Of a stretch of DNA of 54,233 nucleotides, positions 32,155 to 41,391 are shown one piece after another (the first letter of the stretch is position 1; each line of letters opens with the position of its first letter). The translations under genes and the position numbers were made by a program. The notes beneath the pieces are model-generated. The model was not told where the DNA came from. It saw nothing but the letters and a program-made list of their open reading frames with translations, and did not search any database. The stretch is from CAZEYT01 sp964516295 (GTDB lineage Bacteria; Verrucomicrobiota; Verrucomicrobiia; Chthoniobacterales; Terrimicrobiaceae), in assembly GCA_964516295.1 (NCBI GenBank), contig CAZEYT010000009.1:1-54233 (forward strand), read 5' to 3'.

Positions 32155-33547
32155 GGCGGGCTTTCCAGAATTCCTTGAACGACTCGCGCGGCGCACGCGG
32201 CAGATCGCGCGTTCCGGTCCACATCCGGGCGGGATCCACCGGCTGGCCGCGGATCGCGAAAGTGAGCGGATCGGCGAGACGGAGAAGCGGTGCGGCGAGG
32301 CGGTAGAGGGCCGGACGTCGCATCAACCAGACAAATCCGGCGAAGAGGGGTTTTTCCCACCAGACGGATTTTTGAACGATGGCGTTGCGCCGGTTTTGGA
32401 GCAGATGGTGGTGGAGATCGATCTTGACAGGGCAGGTCTCGGTACAGGCTCCGCAAAGGGACGAGGCAAACGAAAGGTGTTTCCAAGACTGAAGCCCGCG
32501 CAGATGCGGGGTGATCACCGAGCTGATGGGGCCCTGATAGGTCGTGCCGTAGGAGTGACCACCGACGTTTTTGAAAATCGGGCAAACGTTCAGGCAAGCC
32601 CCGCAGCGAATGCAGTGAAGGGCGTCGCGTTGCTCCGGGTCGGCGAGCAGGGTGGTGCGTTGGTTGTCGAGGAGAACGACATGGTATTCCTCCGGGCCGT
32701 CGGTCTCGCCCGGCTGGCGCGGGCCGCCAAGAAGCGTGTTGTAGCAGGTCATGTTCTGACCCGCTCCGGCCGTGGCGAGCATGGGGAGCAGAACCGCGAG
32801 ATCGTCGAGTTTCGGCACGACTTTTTCGATGCCGACAATGGACACCAGAACCTTCGGCAGCGTAGTGCTGAGGCGGGCGTTGCCTTCGTTTTCAGTGATG
32901 GAAATGTGACCGGTCTCGGCGACGGCGAAGTTCGCCCCGCTGATTCCCATGTCGGCTTCGCAATATTTTTTCCGCATCACGCCGCGGGCGATCATGGTGA
33001 GTTCTTCCGGCGTGTCGGCCGGGGCCGAGCCGAGCTTTTTTTCAAAAACATCGCTGATCTCGTCGCGGGTGAGGTGCATCGAGGGAAAAACGATGTGGTA
33101 GGGAGGTTCCTCGCGGAGCTGGACGATGAACTCGCCGAGGTCGCTTTCCACGACTTCGAAGCCGGACTTCTCCAGCGCCGAACCGAGATGGATTTCCTCA
33201 CCGGTCATGGTTTTCGACTTGATGATCCTGCGGACGGAGGCGGCTTTTGCGACGCCAGCGATGTATTCGGCGGCTTCGGCCCCATCGGCAGCCCAGAAGA
33301 TTTTCGTGCCCCGGGCGGCGAGTTTTTCCGTGAATTCGACGAGGTATTTGTCGAGGTGGTTGACCGCTTCGAACTTGGCGGCGGCTCCGGCCGCGCGGGC
33401 GGCCTGCCAATTGGTGTATTTGGATTTCTGCTCGTCGCGTTTGACGTAGTAGCCGCCGAGGGCCTTCTGAATGAGACCCCGGTGGCGGAGGTCCTGCGTG
33501 AGCCGGTCGGCATCGCGGTGAAACTGGCGGGCTTCGAGCGTGCTCAT
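32141..33547 (-). CDS. lutB: Lactate utilization iron-sulfur protein LutB
   Basis: 468 residues from the ATG at 33547, which overlaps the lutA stop as ATGA; the long upstream frame lies within lutA. The N-terminal LUD region has KSKTMTGEEIHL and GISGANFAVAETG. It is followed by two [4Fe-4S] clusters, CIRCGACLNVCPIF and CGACTETCPVKI, and a C-terminal DUF3390-type tail (WKARHAR at the end). LutB passes electrons in NAD-independent L-lactate oxidation. Confidence 0.96.
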   Translation of the reverse strand: MSTLEARQFHRDADRLTQDLRHRGLIQKALGGYYVKRDEQKSKYTNWQAARAAGAAAKFEAVNHLDKYLVEFTEKLAARGTKIFWAADGAEAAEYIAGVAKAASVRRIIKSKTMTGEEIHLGSALEKSGFEVVESDLGEFIVQLREEPPYHIVFPSMHLTRDEISDVFEKKLGSAPADTPEELTMIARGVMRKKYCEADMGISGANFAVAETGHISITENEGNARLSTTLPKVLVSIVGIEKVVPKLDDLAVLLPMLATAGAGQNMTCYNTLLGGPRQPGETDGPEEYHVVLLDNQRTTLLADPEQRDALHCIRCGACLNVCPIFKNVGGHSYGTTYQGPISSVITPHLRGLQSWKHLSFASSLCGACTETCPVKIDLHHHLLQNRRNAIVQKSVWWEKPLFAGFVWLMRRPALYRLAAPLLRLADPLTFAIRGQPVDPARMWTGTRDLPRAPRESFKEFWKARHARR

Positions 33548-34266
33548 GAGAGAGAATGTGCCAGAACTTCCGCCAAATGCATGCTGCGAACGGGTCTGCC
33601 CTGGCGGTTGAGCAGACCCTGGATCTGCATCAGGCAGCTGGAGTCGTTGGAAATCACCAGGTCGGCCCCGGTCTCGAGGATCGACGCGCATTTGACCTCG
33701 CCCATCGCCGTGGAAATCTCGGGAAACTTCACCGAAAACGTCCCGCCGAACCCGCAGCAGGTTTCCGCTTCTTTCATTTCCACAAGCTCCAGCCCGCGCA
33801 CGTGCCGCAGGAGCTCGCGCGGCTCGCGCTTGATTCCCAGCTCGCGCAGGCCGTGACAACCGTCGTGGAAGGTCGCTTTGGCGGAAAACTCCGCGCCTAG
33901 ATCACCGACCTTCAGAACGTTGACGAGAAAGGAGGAAAACTCATGGGTCTTGGCCGCCAGCGCCTTTGCTTCGGCCTCGCGCGGCTGACCATGATAAAGC
34001 TCGGGGTAGAAGACTTTCAGCATCGCGCCGCAGGACCCAGAAACGCCGACGACCACGTCACTTTCGCGAAAGGCGTCGAGCATCGTATCCGCGACCGCAC
34101 GCGCCTCGCCCCAGTAACCCGAATTGAATGCCGGCTGGCCGCAGCAGGTTTGGGACTCCGGGTAGTCGACCTCATGACCCAGCTTTTCGAGGATTCGGAC
34201 CATTCCGATTCCGGCGTTCGGGTAGAACTGGTCGACGAAGCAGGGGATGAACAGGGAGATCTTCAC
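33544..34266 (-). CDS. lutA: Lactate utilization protein LutA (CCG-domain)
   Basis: 240 residues. Two cysteine-rich CCG domains are visible: PESQTCCGQPAFNSG and EAETCCGFGGTFSVK, together with SGSCGAM and FHDGCHGLRELG. These bind Fe-S or heterodisulfide-type centres, as in glycolate oxidase GlcF. It is the first gene of the lutABC operon on the reverse strand. No LldR or GntR regulator and no lactate permease adjoin it; the next gene upstream is a lipoprotein of the same orientation, 48 bp away. Confidence 0.95.
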   Translation of the reverse strand: MKISLFIPCFVDQFYPNAGIGMVRILEKLGHEVDYPESQTCCGQPAFNSGYWGEARAVADTMLDAFRESDVVVGVSGSCGAMLKVFYPELYHGQPREAEAKALAAKTHEFSSFLVNVLKVGDLGAEFSAKATFHDGCHGLRELGIKREPRELLRHVRGLELVEMKEAETCCGFGGTFSVKFPEISTAMGEVKCASILETGADLVISNDSSCLMQIQGLLNRQGRPVRSMHLAEVLAHSLS

Positions 34267-34314
34267 AAATCATCGATTTCGATCATAGCGGAGCCTGGGG
34301 CGATTGCGAGGAGT

Positions 34315-34830
34315 TCACGGAAGCCAGACGGGATCGCGGGCGGGGAGCGGGGCGAACGCGTCGGCATCGGACGCGGAGGAAAACTCACTCGAGGTGCCGT
34401 CTTTTCGGACGACGACGAGGGAGACATCGGAACGTTTCCATTCGAGCAGTCGGGTGTTCAAAAGATCGTTGTCGGAGACGTTGGCGATGCGGACGGAGTG
34501 AAGACTTTTCACCTCATCGGGGGTGAGGTAGTTCGCGTTTTGGGCCGCCTGCAAAAAGACGGCGGAGGAGGACGATCCGAGATCGGCGGGCCAGCCGACG
34601 CCCGGGCGGGCAAATTGGAAGGCATCGAGGCCCATTTCCATACAGGCATGGTGAAGCGACGCGAGCGGAGGATCGCCCCGACGGGCTTGCGCGAGCGGAG
34701 TGGGACGTGGCGCGGCGGGCGACGACGCGACTTCCGAGCCCCCGTCCGACGGAGGAGGGGTCGAGGGACGGCAACCGCCGGAAAGGAGCCCGGCCAGAGC
34801 CGCCGCGGTAAGAAAAAGTCGGAGCCGCAT
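34315..34830 (-). CDS. Lipoprotein of unknown function
   Basis: 171 residues with a lipoprotein signal peptide (LFLTAAALAGLLSGGC; lipobox Cys about 20). A Pro/Ser-rich linker of about 30 residues follows, then a compact domain with GVGWPADLGSSSSAVFLQAAQNANYLTPDEV (read in parts). That region recalls the post-helix part of verrucomicrobial pseudopilin-like proteins, but the match is too weak to name. It lies directly upstream of lutA in the same direction; a functional link is not evident. Confidence 0.65.
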   Translation of the reverse strand: MRLRLFLTAAALAGLLSGGCRPSTPPPSDGGSEVASSPAAPRPTPLAQARRGDPPLASLHHACMEMGLDAFQFARPGVGWPADLGSSSSAVFLQAAQNANYLTPDEVKSLHSVRIANVSDNDLLNTRLLEWKRSDVSLVVVRKDGTSSEFSSASDADAFAPLPARDPVWLP

Positions 34831-34913
34831 GGCGGGAGTATTCCGATGGCAAAAAGCGTTCGCAAGCGAGAACGTGGCTTTCCAATCGCGGGGCTTTCTG
34901 CAAAAAGAAAATC

Positions 34914-36407
34914 ATGTCGTCGTATGAAACTGCGGTGGCCATTGTCGGGGGGGGACCGGCGGGACTGTTGAGCGCCCTGCTACTGGCCCGGGCCAGCGTG
35001 CCCTGTGTGCTTTTGGAGCAAAACGATGGCATCTCAACCCACCCGAAAGCGATGGGCGTGACGCGGCGCACGGCGGAGATTTTTTGCGAAGCGGGATTGC
35101 TGAAGGCGATGGAGGAAGTGGACTTCTCCGGCCCCGACACGCAGTTGATCGTTTGGGCCAAGTCGCTGGTCGGCGAGGAACTCGGGCGTGCTCCGCTGCC
35201 GCCCGACGTTTGTGACTTCAGTCCGTGTCGGCCCTTTCATTCGCCCCAGACCCACACCCAGGCGGTGCTTTTGGCGGCGGTCGAGGCGGAGCCACTGGCG
35301 ACGGTTCGGTTTGGTCACCGTGTTCGCGGCCTGCGACCGCTCCCGCATGGCGTGGAATTGGATGTGGTCGGGACGGGGGAGGAATCCTTGGTTCGCGCGG
35401 AATGGGTGATCGCCGCCGATGGAGCCGCGAGCCCGATCCGTCGGCAGTTGGAAATCCGCGCGGAGGGTCCCGGCGACCTCGGACATTTTCTGAATGTGTT
35501 TTTCCACGCCGACCCCGGTCCAGCGCTCGAGAAAAGGCAGGCCCTTCTTTACAATATCCTGCGCGAGGATCTGGTGGAGTTTCTTGTTTCCGTCAATGGG
35601 CGCGATCTGTGGTTGATGCATCATTTTCTTCAACCGGGAGAGGATGCGGGCAAACTGACAACGGCGGTTCTCAGCGACCTTATCCGCGCGGCCATCGGCC
35701 TGCCGGATTTGCGGGTCGAGGTGCTGGGGGCGGCTCCGTGGGTGATGAGCCCGAAGGTCACCGCGCAATTTCGCAAAGACCGCATCTTTTTCGTCGGCGA
35801 TGCCGCGGCGCGACTGAGCCCGGCCGGCGGGCTCGGGATGAACACCGGCCTCCAATCCGCTCACAATCTGGCTTGGAAGCTCGCGGCGGTGATTCACGGA
35901 CGCGCCGGCGAATCCCTTCTCGATACTTACGAATCCGAGCGGCGTGGCCTGTCCGTGGCCGTCATGCACCACACGAACGAAAATTCCGGCGAAGTTTTCC
36001 GTCAGGTGGATCTTGCGCTGCGCGGCGATTTTGACGGGCTGCGGGAATTGCTTGCGACGAGCGTTCGTCAGGAAGAGGAGACGGCCTTTGACACCGGCGT
36101 GGATTACCAGGGGCGGCGGCGGTTTTCCCATTTCTGGCTGCAACGGGACGGGCGGCAGATTTCAACATTGGATTTGTTGGGCGGAAGTTTTGTCGCGATC
36201 ACCGGTCCGATGGCGACGATCGGCGAGATTCCCGGAGTTCGGATCGAGCGACTGTCTGCGCCCGAGACAGCCGGGATCCGACGTCTTGTTGGTCTGGAGG
36301 AAACCGGCGCGGTTCTTGTGCGGCCGGACGGATTTGTGGCGTGGGAGAAATCATCGGAGGCCACGGAAGCGGACCTCCGCGAGGCTCTCGCAGCGGCCCT
36401 GCGTTGA
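34914..36407 (+). CDS. FAD-dependent aromatic-ring monooxygenase (PheA/TetX class)
   Basis: 497 residues. The FAD-binding Rossmann motif is at the N-terminus (VAIVGGGPAGLLSALLLA), the DG motif is VIAADGAASPIRRQL, and the GD motif is RIFFVGDAAARLSPAGGLGMN followed by DTYESERR (read in parts). This matches class A flavoprotein hydroxylases that act on phenols or polyketide-like rings with NAD(P)H. The C-terminal thioredoxin-like domain typical of this group is present in outline. The substrate is unknown. It is a single gene, divergent from the lipoprotein at 34315 and 56 bp before the prephenate dehydratase gene. Confidence 0.9.
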   Translation: MSSYETAVAIVGGGPAGLLSALLLARASVPCVLLEQNDGISTHPKAMGVTRRTAEIFCEAGLLKAMEEVDFSGPDTQLIVWAKSLVGEELGRAPLPPDVCDFSPCRPFHSPQTHTQAVLLAAVEAEPLATVRFGHRVRGLRPLPHGVELDVVGTGEESLVRAEWVIAADGAASPIRRQLEIRAEGPGDLGHFLNVFFHADPGPALEKRQALLYNILREDLVEFLVSVNGRDLWLMHHFLQPGEDAGKLTTAVLSDLIRAAIGLPDLRVEVLGAAPWVMSPKVTAQFRKDRIFFVGDAAARLSPAGGLGMNTGLQSAHNLAWKLAAVIHGRAGESLLDTYESERRGLSVAVMHHTNENSGEVFRQVDLALRGDFDGLRELLATSVRQEEETAFDTGVDYQGRRRFSHFWLQRDGRQISTLDLLGGSFVAITGPMATIGEIPGVRIERLSAPETAGIRRLVGLEETGAVLVRPDGFVAWEKSSEATEADLREALAAALR

Positions 36408-36463
36408 GGCGGAGATTTTTTGGATTTCGTGCCGAGGCAAATTCGGGATAGGGTTTAACTTTC

Positions 36464-37285
36464 ATGAACCCCGTCGCGTTTCTCGGTCCGGATGGAACTT
36501 TTTCCGGCATTCTCGCCCGCAAGCGATTCGGTGGAGGGCCGCATGTTTCGTGTCCGACGATCGAGGGGGTCTTCGATTCGGTGCTGGCGGACGAAACGAC
36601 GACCGGCTTGGTGCCGGTGGAGAATTCCTCCGGTGGGACGGTTTACGACACGATTGACCTCCTGATCCGGCACGCAGGAAAAGTTTTTGTCCGCGAGGAA
36701 CTTTCGCTCCACATTCGGATCGCGCTGCTAGGGCGGCCGGGCGAGCGGGTGCGGACGGTGTTCTCGCATTTCACCCAGATCAAACACCACAGTGCTTGGT
36801 TGAAGCAGCGTTATCCTGGGGCCCGCCTTGTGCCCGTTCCCAGCACGGCGGTGGCGGCCCAGCGCGCGGCGGCCACGCGCAACGGAGCCGCACTGGCCTC
36901 GCCTGGAACCGCAGCTCTCTACGACCTTGACGTCCTCGAATTTCCTTCCGGCGGCGAAGCCGTGAACGTGACGAACTTTTTCACGATTGCCACGTCCCCT
37001 GCCCGGCCGAAACGCTGCGACCGGACCGGACTCGTCGCCGCGCTCAACAACGAGTGCGGGAGTCTGCACCGATTTCTCGGACCCTTCGCCCGCGAAAAGG
37101 TCAGCCTCACACGGATTGTCTCGCGCCCCGTCCCCGGGCAGCCGCAGACGTATGTGTTTTATGTGGAGATCGAAGGCGGGCCGGACACAGCACCGGTCTC
37201 CCGCGCGCTCGACCGCGCCACCCGCATCGCCCACACACTCGTCCCACTGGGCTCGTTCCCCGTCGGTCGAAGATTCCGCTCCTGA
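36464..37285 (+). CDS. pheA: Prephenate dehydratase with altered catalytic and regulatory motifs
   Basis: 273 residues: a periplasmic-binding-protein-like PDT domain (VAFLGPDGTFS, GLVPVENSSGGTVYDTIDLL) and a C-terminal ACT domain. It should convert prephenate to phenylpyruvate in phenylalanine synthesis. The TRF motif of the active site reads TNF here (NVTNFFTI), and the ESRP motif that binds feedback phenylalanine reads VSRP (IVSRPVPG). Both lie in otherwise well-aligned blocks. Activity may therefore be reduced or changed, and Phe inhibition may be lost. No chorismate mutase domain is attached. Confidence 0.82.
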   Translation: MNPVAFLGPDGTFSGILARKRFGGGPHVSCPTIEGVFDSVLADETTTGLVPVENSSGGTVYDTIDLLIRHAGKVFVREELSLHIRIALLGRPGERVRTVFSHFTQIKHHSAWLKQRYPGARLVPVPSTAVAAQRAAATRNGAALASPGTAALYDLDVLEFPSGGEAVNVTNFFTIATSPARPKRCDRTGLVAALNNECGSLHRFLGPFAREKVSLTRIVSRPVPGQPQTYVFYVEIEGGPDTAPVSRALDRATRIAHTLVPLGSFPVGRRFRS

Positions 37286-37343
37286 CTTGAAAATCCTGCC
37301 GCCTTTTGCGAATCCACCTGCTACGCTGTTTCGATTGACTGAT

Positions 37344-38483
37344 ATGAAATCTCTTGTCTTCACCCTCTTCGCTCTTCTTCCGCTGATCGCCACGGCCGAA
37401 GAGGCGACCATCACGGTCCGCAAGAGCGACACGACGAATGTCACACTCCAGCCCTTCGGCGGCCCGGACGGCGCGGCCGCTGCCAAGGTCGTTCAAAATG
37501 ACCTCGACCTCTCGGGCCTGTTCACCATCGGGACGGCGGAGCGGGCCAGCTTCACGATTGCGGCGACCGCCGGCGGCGGATCCCTTCAGGGAACCGTCAC
37601 CGACAACCGCGGCGGAACGGTTTTGCAGAAAACCTACTCCGGCAACCCTCGCAGTGCGGCCCACCAATTTTCAGACGACATCGTTGAAACGATCGCCGGC
37701 ATTCCCGGCATCGCCCGGTCCAAAATCGCCTTCGCCTCGTCCCGCACCGGCCGCAAAGAAATCTACACGGCCGATTACGACGGAGCGAATGCCAAGCAAC
37801 TCACAAAGGACAACTCCATCAGCGTTGCTCCGACGATCTCTGCCGACGGCAACAGGCTCGCCTATACGGGCTACCAAAGCGGCTATGCCGATATCTATCT
37901 CGTCGACCTCGCCAGCGGCGCGAGGAATCGTATTGTCAAATTTCCCGGAACAAATTCGGGAGCAGCCTTTTCGCCCGACGGCAGCCGGATCGCCTGCTCG
38001 ATCAGCAAAGATGGAAATCCGGAACTCTATGTGGTCGGAGCCAATGGTTCCGGTGCCCGCCGCCTCACGCGCACAGCCGGCGTGGAGTCTTCGCCCACTT
38101 GGTCGCCGGACGGAAGCGAGATCATTTACTCGTCCGATGAACGCGGAGGACCCCAGCTTTTCCGCATTGGTTCCGGCGGCGGAAGTGGCCGGCTCCTCTC
38201 CACCGGCTACGCTTACTGCACCGAGCCCAGCTGGTCACCAGATGGCAAAAAGGTCGCTTTCACGGTGCGCCAGGGTGGATTCTCCATCGCCGTTATGGAT
38301 CTTGCCTCCGGCCAAACCCGCATCGTCGCGCAGGGCGAAGACCCCGTCTGGGGTGCCAATTCGCGCCATCTGATCTACAGCAGCGGCGACAGCTTGGTAC
38401 TCCTCGACACCGTCAAAGGCCGCAGCGTGCCGATCATCACCGGGCTCGGCAAGGTGAGCGAGCCGACCTGGTCCCGTCGCTGA
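37344..38483 (+). CDS. tolB: TolB-type beta-propeller periplasmic protein
   Basis: 379 residues from the ATG at 37344, with a signal peptide (FTLFALLPLIATAEE). An N-terminal alpha/beta domain (about 20-130) is followed by WD40-like PD40 repeats with the hallmarks GKIAFASSRTG, AFSPDGSRIACS, TWSPDGSEIIYSSD and SWSPDGKKVAFT. TolB is the periplasmic part of the Tol-Pal envelope system. No pal, tolA, tolQ or tolR lies in the window, so assignment to Tol-Pal rests on architecture and length. Confidence 0.88.
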   Translation: MKSLVFTLFALLPLIATAEEATITVRKSDTTNVTLQPFGGPDGAAAAKVVQNDLDLSGLFTIGTAERASFTIAATAGGGSLQGTVTDNRGGTVLQKTYSGNPRSAAHQFSDDIVETIAGIPGIARSKIAFASSRTGRKEIYTADYDGANAKQLTKDNSISVAPTISADGNRLAYTGYQSGYADIYLVDLASGARNRIVKFPGTNSGAAFSPDGSRIACSISKDGNPELYVVGANGSGARRLTRTAGVESSPTWSPDGSEIIYSSDERGGPQLFRIGSGGGSGRLLSTGYAYCTEPSWSPDGKKVAFTVRQGGFSIAVMDLASGQTRIVAQGEDPVWGANSRHLIYSSGDSLVLLDTVKGRSVPIITGLGKVSEPTWSRR

Positions 38484-38578
38484 TCCGGTCGGTTGGCCAA
38501 GCGGCCTGCAAGGGATTGCAGAGTCTGTCAGTCGCGGGGTTATCGGACGTAACGGACCGTGAGTTAACTCTCCGGTCT

Positions 38579-39500
38579 ATGCTTCCCCAAGCCCCTTGTT
38601 CTCCCACCAGCCCCGTCGTCTCCCGCCATCACCGCCGATTCAGCCTCATTGAATGACTGGTCGTCATGGCCGTGATGTCGGTTTTGCTAAGTCTCGGAGC
38701 CGTTCTCGCCACCGGCGTTTCCAAAGCCGGAAAATTCAATGCCAATGTCGCGCGGCTCTCCCGCGACGGCGGGACGTCGTGGTCGACGATTTGGGAGGGT
38801 GCCATCACAGGCATTTCGGTTTCCGCCGCAAATCCGGATGCGGTATGGGTGAGCACGACCCACGCGCTCCATCGAGCCACCAACGCCGGCCGGACGTTTT
38901 CCCACCTCCCGGCCTCCGACACGCTGGCCAAGGCAAAAGCTCCGTTGCGTAACATCACGGTGGCTCCCTCCGATGCGAACCGTCAGATGCTTTGGCGGCA
39001 GGGAGAGAACTATGCTTGGGATCGCTTTTACTCCCGCGATGGCGGTCGTACGTTGTCCTTTGCCGGGAACGGTGTGAAAAATGTGATGGTCGGCGGTGCA
39101 CCTCAGTTCAGCACGACGAATCCGGAGGTCGTCTTTTTCGGATCCCAGGATTACGCGACGTTTCTTTCCAGCGATGGGGTAAGCAACTGGACTTATCTGG
39201 ACAAGGGATGGGGGGATACACCAAGCCGGAACACCGGAGGTCAAATCAGTCGCCATCGATCCCATCAACCCGGATGTGATCTACGTGGCCGGAAATCGAA
39301 ACCGCTTCGCCTCGAACGCCAGCGTGCAGCGTTCGGTCGATGGAGGAAAAAGGTGGACCAACCTCACAAGGAACCAGGCGTTGGAGGACGGGTCCTTGGA
39401 CGGCGGTCGGGAGAGCATGTGGGTGCGCGTGCATCCCGTGACGCGCGAGCCATGGTTGGCCACCAATTGCTATGGCATCTGGAAGCATTCGCCCCCGTGA
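38579..39500 (+). pseudogene. Decayed fusion: prepilin N-terminus joined to a BNR-repeat (sialidase-like) domain
   Basis: From the ATG at 38579 the frame runs through RRFSLIE, then hits TGA at 38654, then continues LVVMAVMSVLLSLGAVLATG. This is a prepilin cleavage/methylation signal (FSLIELLVVM-type) with a nonsense codon. After GKFNANVARLS, typical of pseudopilins, the sequence switches abruptly to BNR/Asp-box protein (SRDGGTSWST, TNAGRTFS, YSRDGGRTLSFAG). A run of six G near 39215 causes a frameshift; removing one G restores the ending KSVAIDPINPDVIYVAGNRN and SVDGGKRWTNLT up to the stop at 39500. A deletion joined two genes, followed by decay. Confidence 0.8.
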
Positions 39501-39548
39501 AGGCCGCGTGCCGGACGGACCGGGCCGGTATTCGAAGCGCCCGGGCTG

Positions 39549-40646
39549 TTAGCGAACCACGCGTCCGGCTCCGGAGCCTTTCATGAGGGCTTCGGCTTCG
39601 GCGCGGGTGGTGTAGTTGATGTCGCCGACGATCGAGTGGGCGAGGCAGGAGGCGGCGACGGCGAAGGAAATCGCCGCTTCGGGCGCAGCGAGTTCGGGCG
39701 TGTTCAGAGCGAAGATGAGGCCGGCTCCGAACGAATCGCCGCCGCCGACGCGGTCAACGATGTTTTTAATCGGCCACGGCTGGTATTCGCCATCGCGTAC
39801 CGGTGCAAAGTGGGCTTTGCCGGATTTCACGTCATAGAGCATGGCTCCCCAGTTGTTGTGCGACGCGGAGTAGCTTTCGCGGAGGGTGATGGCGACGAGC
39901 GAGACATTCGGAAATTGCTCGGCGATCTTTCGAGCAACCTCGGGGTACTTCTCGGCGGAGACTTTTCCGGAGTGGACATCGGTCTCGGCAGCGTGGATCC
40001 CGAGAACATCGGCGGCGTCTTCTTCATTCGCGATGACGACGTCGACAAACGGAAGAATTCCTCGCATCGTTTTCTCCGCGAGTTTGCCGGGCTCGGTGCC
40101 GGGCTCCCAATTCCAGAGTTTCTTGCGAAAGTTGAGGTCACAGGAAACCTGGAGTCCGGCTTCCTTTGCGGCTTGGACGGCGGCCAAAACAGCTTCCGCC
40201 GATGTCGCCGACAGGGCCGGCGTGATTCCGGTCGTATGCAGCCAGCCGGCCCCGGCATAGATCCCGGCCCAGTCGTAATCCCCTGCCGGGGTGACGCTCA
40301 CCGAGGAGTGGGCACGATCGTAGATGACATTGCTCGGGCGTTGGTTCGCACCGCTCTCGAGAAAGTAAAGCCCAAGGCGGCCGTTGGAGGTGCGGACGAT
40401 TTTGGCGGTGTCAACCCCCAGTCCGGTGAGCACTCCGACACAGGCATCGGCAATCGCGTGCTTCGGCAAAGCGGTGACAAAGCGAGCCGCCGCGCCAAAG
40501 ATGGCCAGTGACGCGGCGACATTTGCCTCGGCTCCGCCAAACGTCAGGTCCAGCGGGCCGGGCAGGGCCTGACGAAACCGCAGGAAGCCGGCCGGTGCGA
40601 AGCGGCCCATGATTTCTCCGAAGGTGACGATGGTTTTGTTGCTCAT
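39549..40646 (-). CDS. kdgK: 2-keto-3-deoxygluconate kinase (PfkB family)
   Basis: 365 residues from the ATG at 40646, which overlaps the aldolase stop by 4 bp. PfkB-family marks: FGEIMGRFAP, TFGGAEANVAASLAIFG (substrate-binding GG), and the catalytic GGGDSFGAGLIFAL with its anion hole and Asp base. VSCDLNFRKKLW matches the KDG kinase group. It phosphorylates KDG to KDPG. Together with the adjoining aldolase it completes the lower Entner-Doudoroff or uronate pathway. Confidence 0.9.
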   Translation of the reverse strand: MSNKTIVTFGEIMGRFAPAGFLRFRQALPGPLDLTFGGAEANVAASLAIFGAAARFVTALPKHAIADACVGVLTGLGVDTAKIVRTSNGRLGLYFLESGANQRPSNVIYDRAHSSVSVTPAGDYDWAGIYAGAGWLHTTGITPALSATSAEAVLAAVQAAKEAGLQVSCDLNFRKKLWNWEPGTEPGKLAEKTMRGILPFVDVVIANEEDAADVLGIHAAETDVHSGKVSAEKYPEVARKIAEQFPNVSLVAITLRESYSASHNNWGAMLYDVKSGKAHFAPVRDGEYQPWPIKNIVDRVGGGDSFGAGLIFALNTPELAAPEAAISFAVAASCLAHSIVGDINYTTRAEAEALMKGSGAGRVVR

Positions 40647-41308
40647 TTTGAGGGACGGGTGGATTTGATGATTTCGACAGCGGCCGCGCAACGGGCGGTG
40701 ATGGATTTCCAGTCACCGGCGTGGATGAGTTCCCGCGGCGCGAGCCAGGATCCGCCAAGCGCGGCGACCAGAGGATCGGCGAGGTAAGTGGCCATGTTTT
40801 TTTCGTTCAGGCCGCCGAGAGGAATGTATTTGAGGCCCAGATGGGCATATGGCGCGGCGATATTCTTCAGGTAGGCCAGGCCGCCCGAGGCCTCACAGGG
40901 AAAAAACTTCAGCAACCGACACTCATGCTCCAGCGCGGCTTCGATGTCGGACGGTGTGGTAATACCCGGGGCAAACGGGAGTCCGGCCTCGCGCGCGGCA
41001 ATGAGCGTGTGGGGGTTCATGCCCGGAGCCACACCAAACGCCGCCCCGGCGTCGCGGGCTTGCAAAACCTGGGCGCGGGTGAGGATGGTGCCAACGCCGG
41101 CCAGCATCTCCGGCACCGCGGCGCGGATCTTTTTCAATGCCTCCAGCGCGACGGGTGTGCGCAGCGTGAGCTCCATCACGCCGACCCCGCCCTCCAGCAA
41201 AGCGGCAGCGAGCGGCTCGGCATCATCCACCCGGTCCACCACAAGGACCGCAATGACACCGGAGGCTTCGATACGGGTGGACAGGGAAAGGTCGAACGCG
41301 GGAGACAT
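40643..41308 (-). CDS. eda: 2-dehydro-3-deoxyphosphogluconate aldolase
   Basis: 221 residues. Class I KDPG/KHG aldolase with the Glu/Arg block MELTLRTP, GVGTILTRAQ, and the Schiff-base Lys in LLKFFPCEASGG, then KYIPLGGLNEKN. It cleaves KDPG to pyruvate and glyceraldehyde-3-phosphate. It is the first gene of a two-gene operon with kdgK on the reverse strand. No edd or uronate isomerase genes are nearby, so the pair probably serves hexuronate (pectin/alginate-type) catabolism. Confidence 0.94.
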   Translation of the reverse strand: MSPAFDLSLSTRIEASGVIAVLVVDRVDDAEPLAAALLEGGVGVMELTLRTPVALEALKKIRAAVPEMLAGVGTILTRAQVLQARDAGAAFGVAPGMNPHTLIAAREAGLPFAPGITTPSDIEAALEHECRLLKFFPCEASGGLAYLKNIAAPYAHLGLKYIPLGGLNEKNMATYLADPLVAALGGSWLAPRELIHAGDWKSITARCAAAVEIIKSTRPSK

Positions 41309-41391
41309 ACTGGGCCGAAATCATGCAGGCCCGTTCGGCGTCCCCGCAATACCATTTTCCTTCCGGGGAATTTTCATTATGTTCCGGGTCA

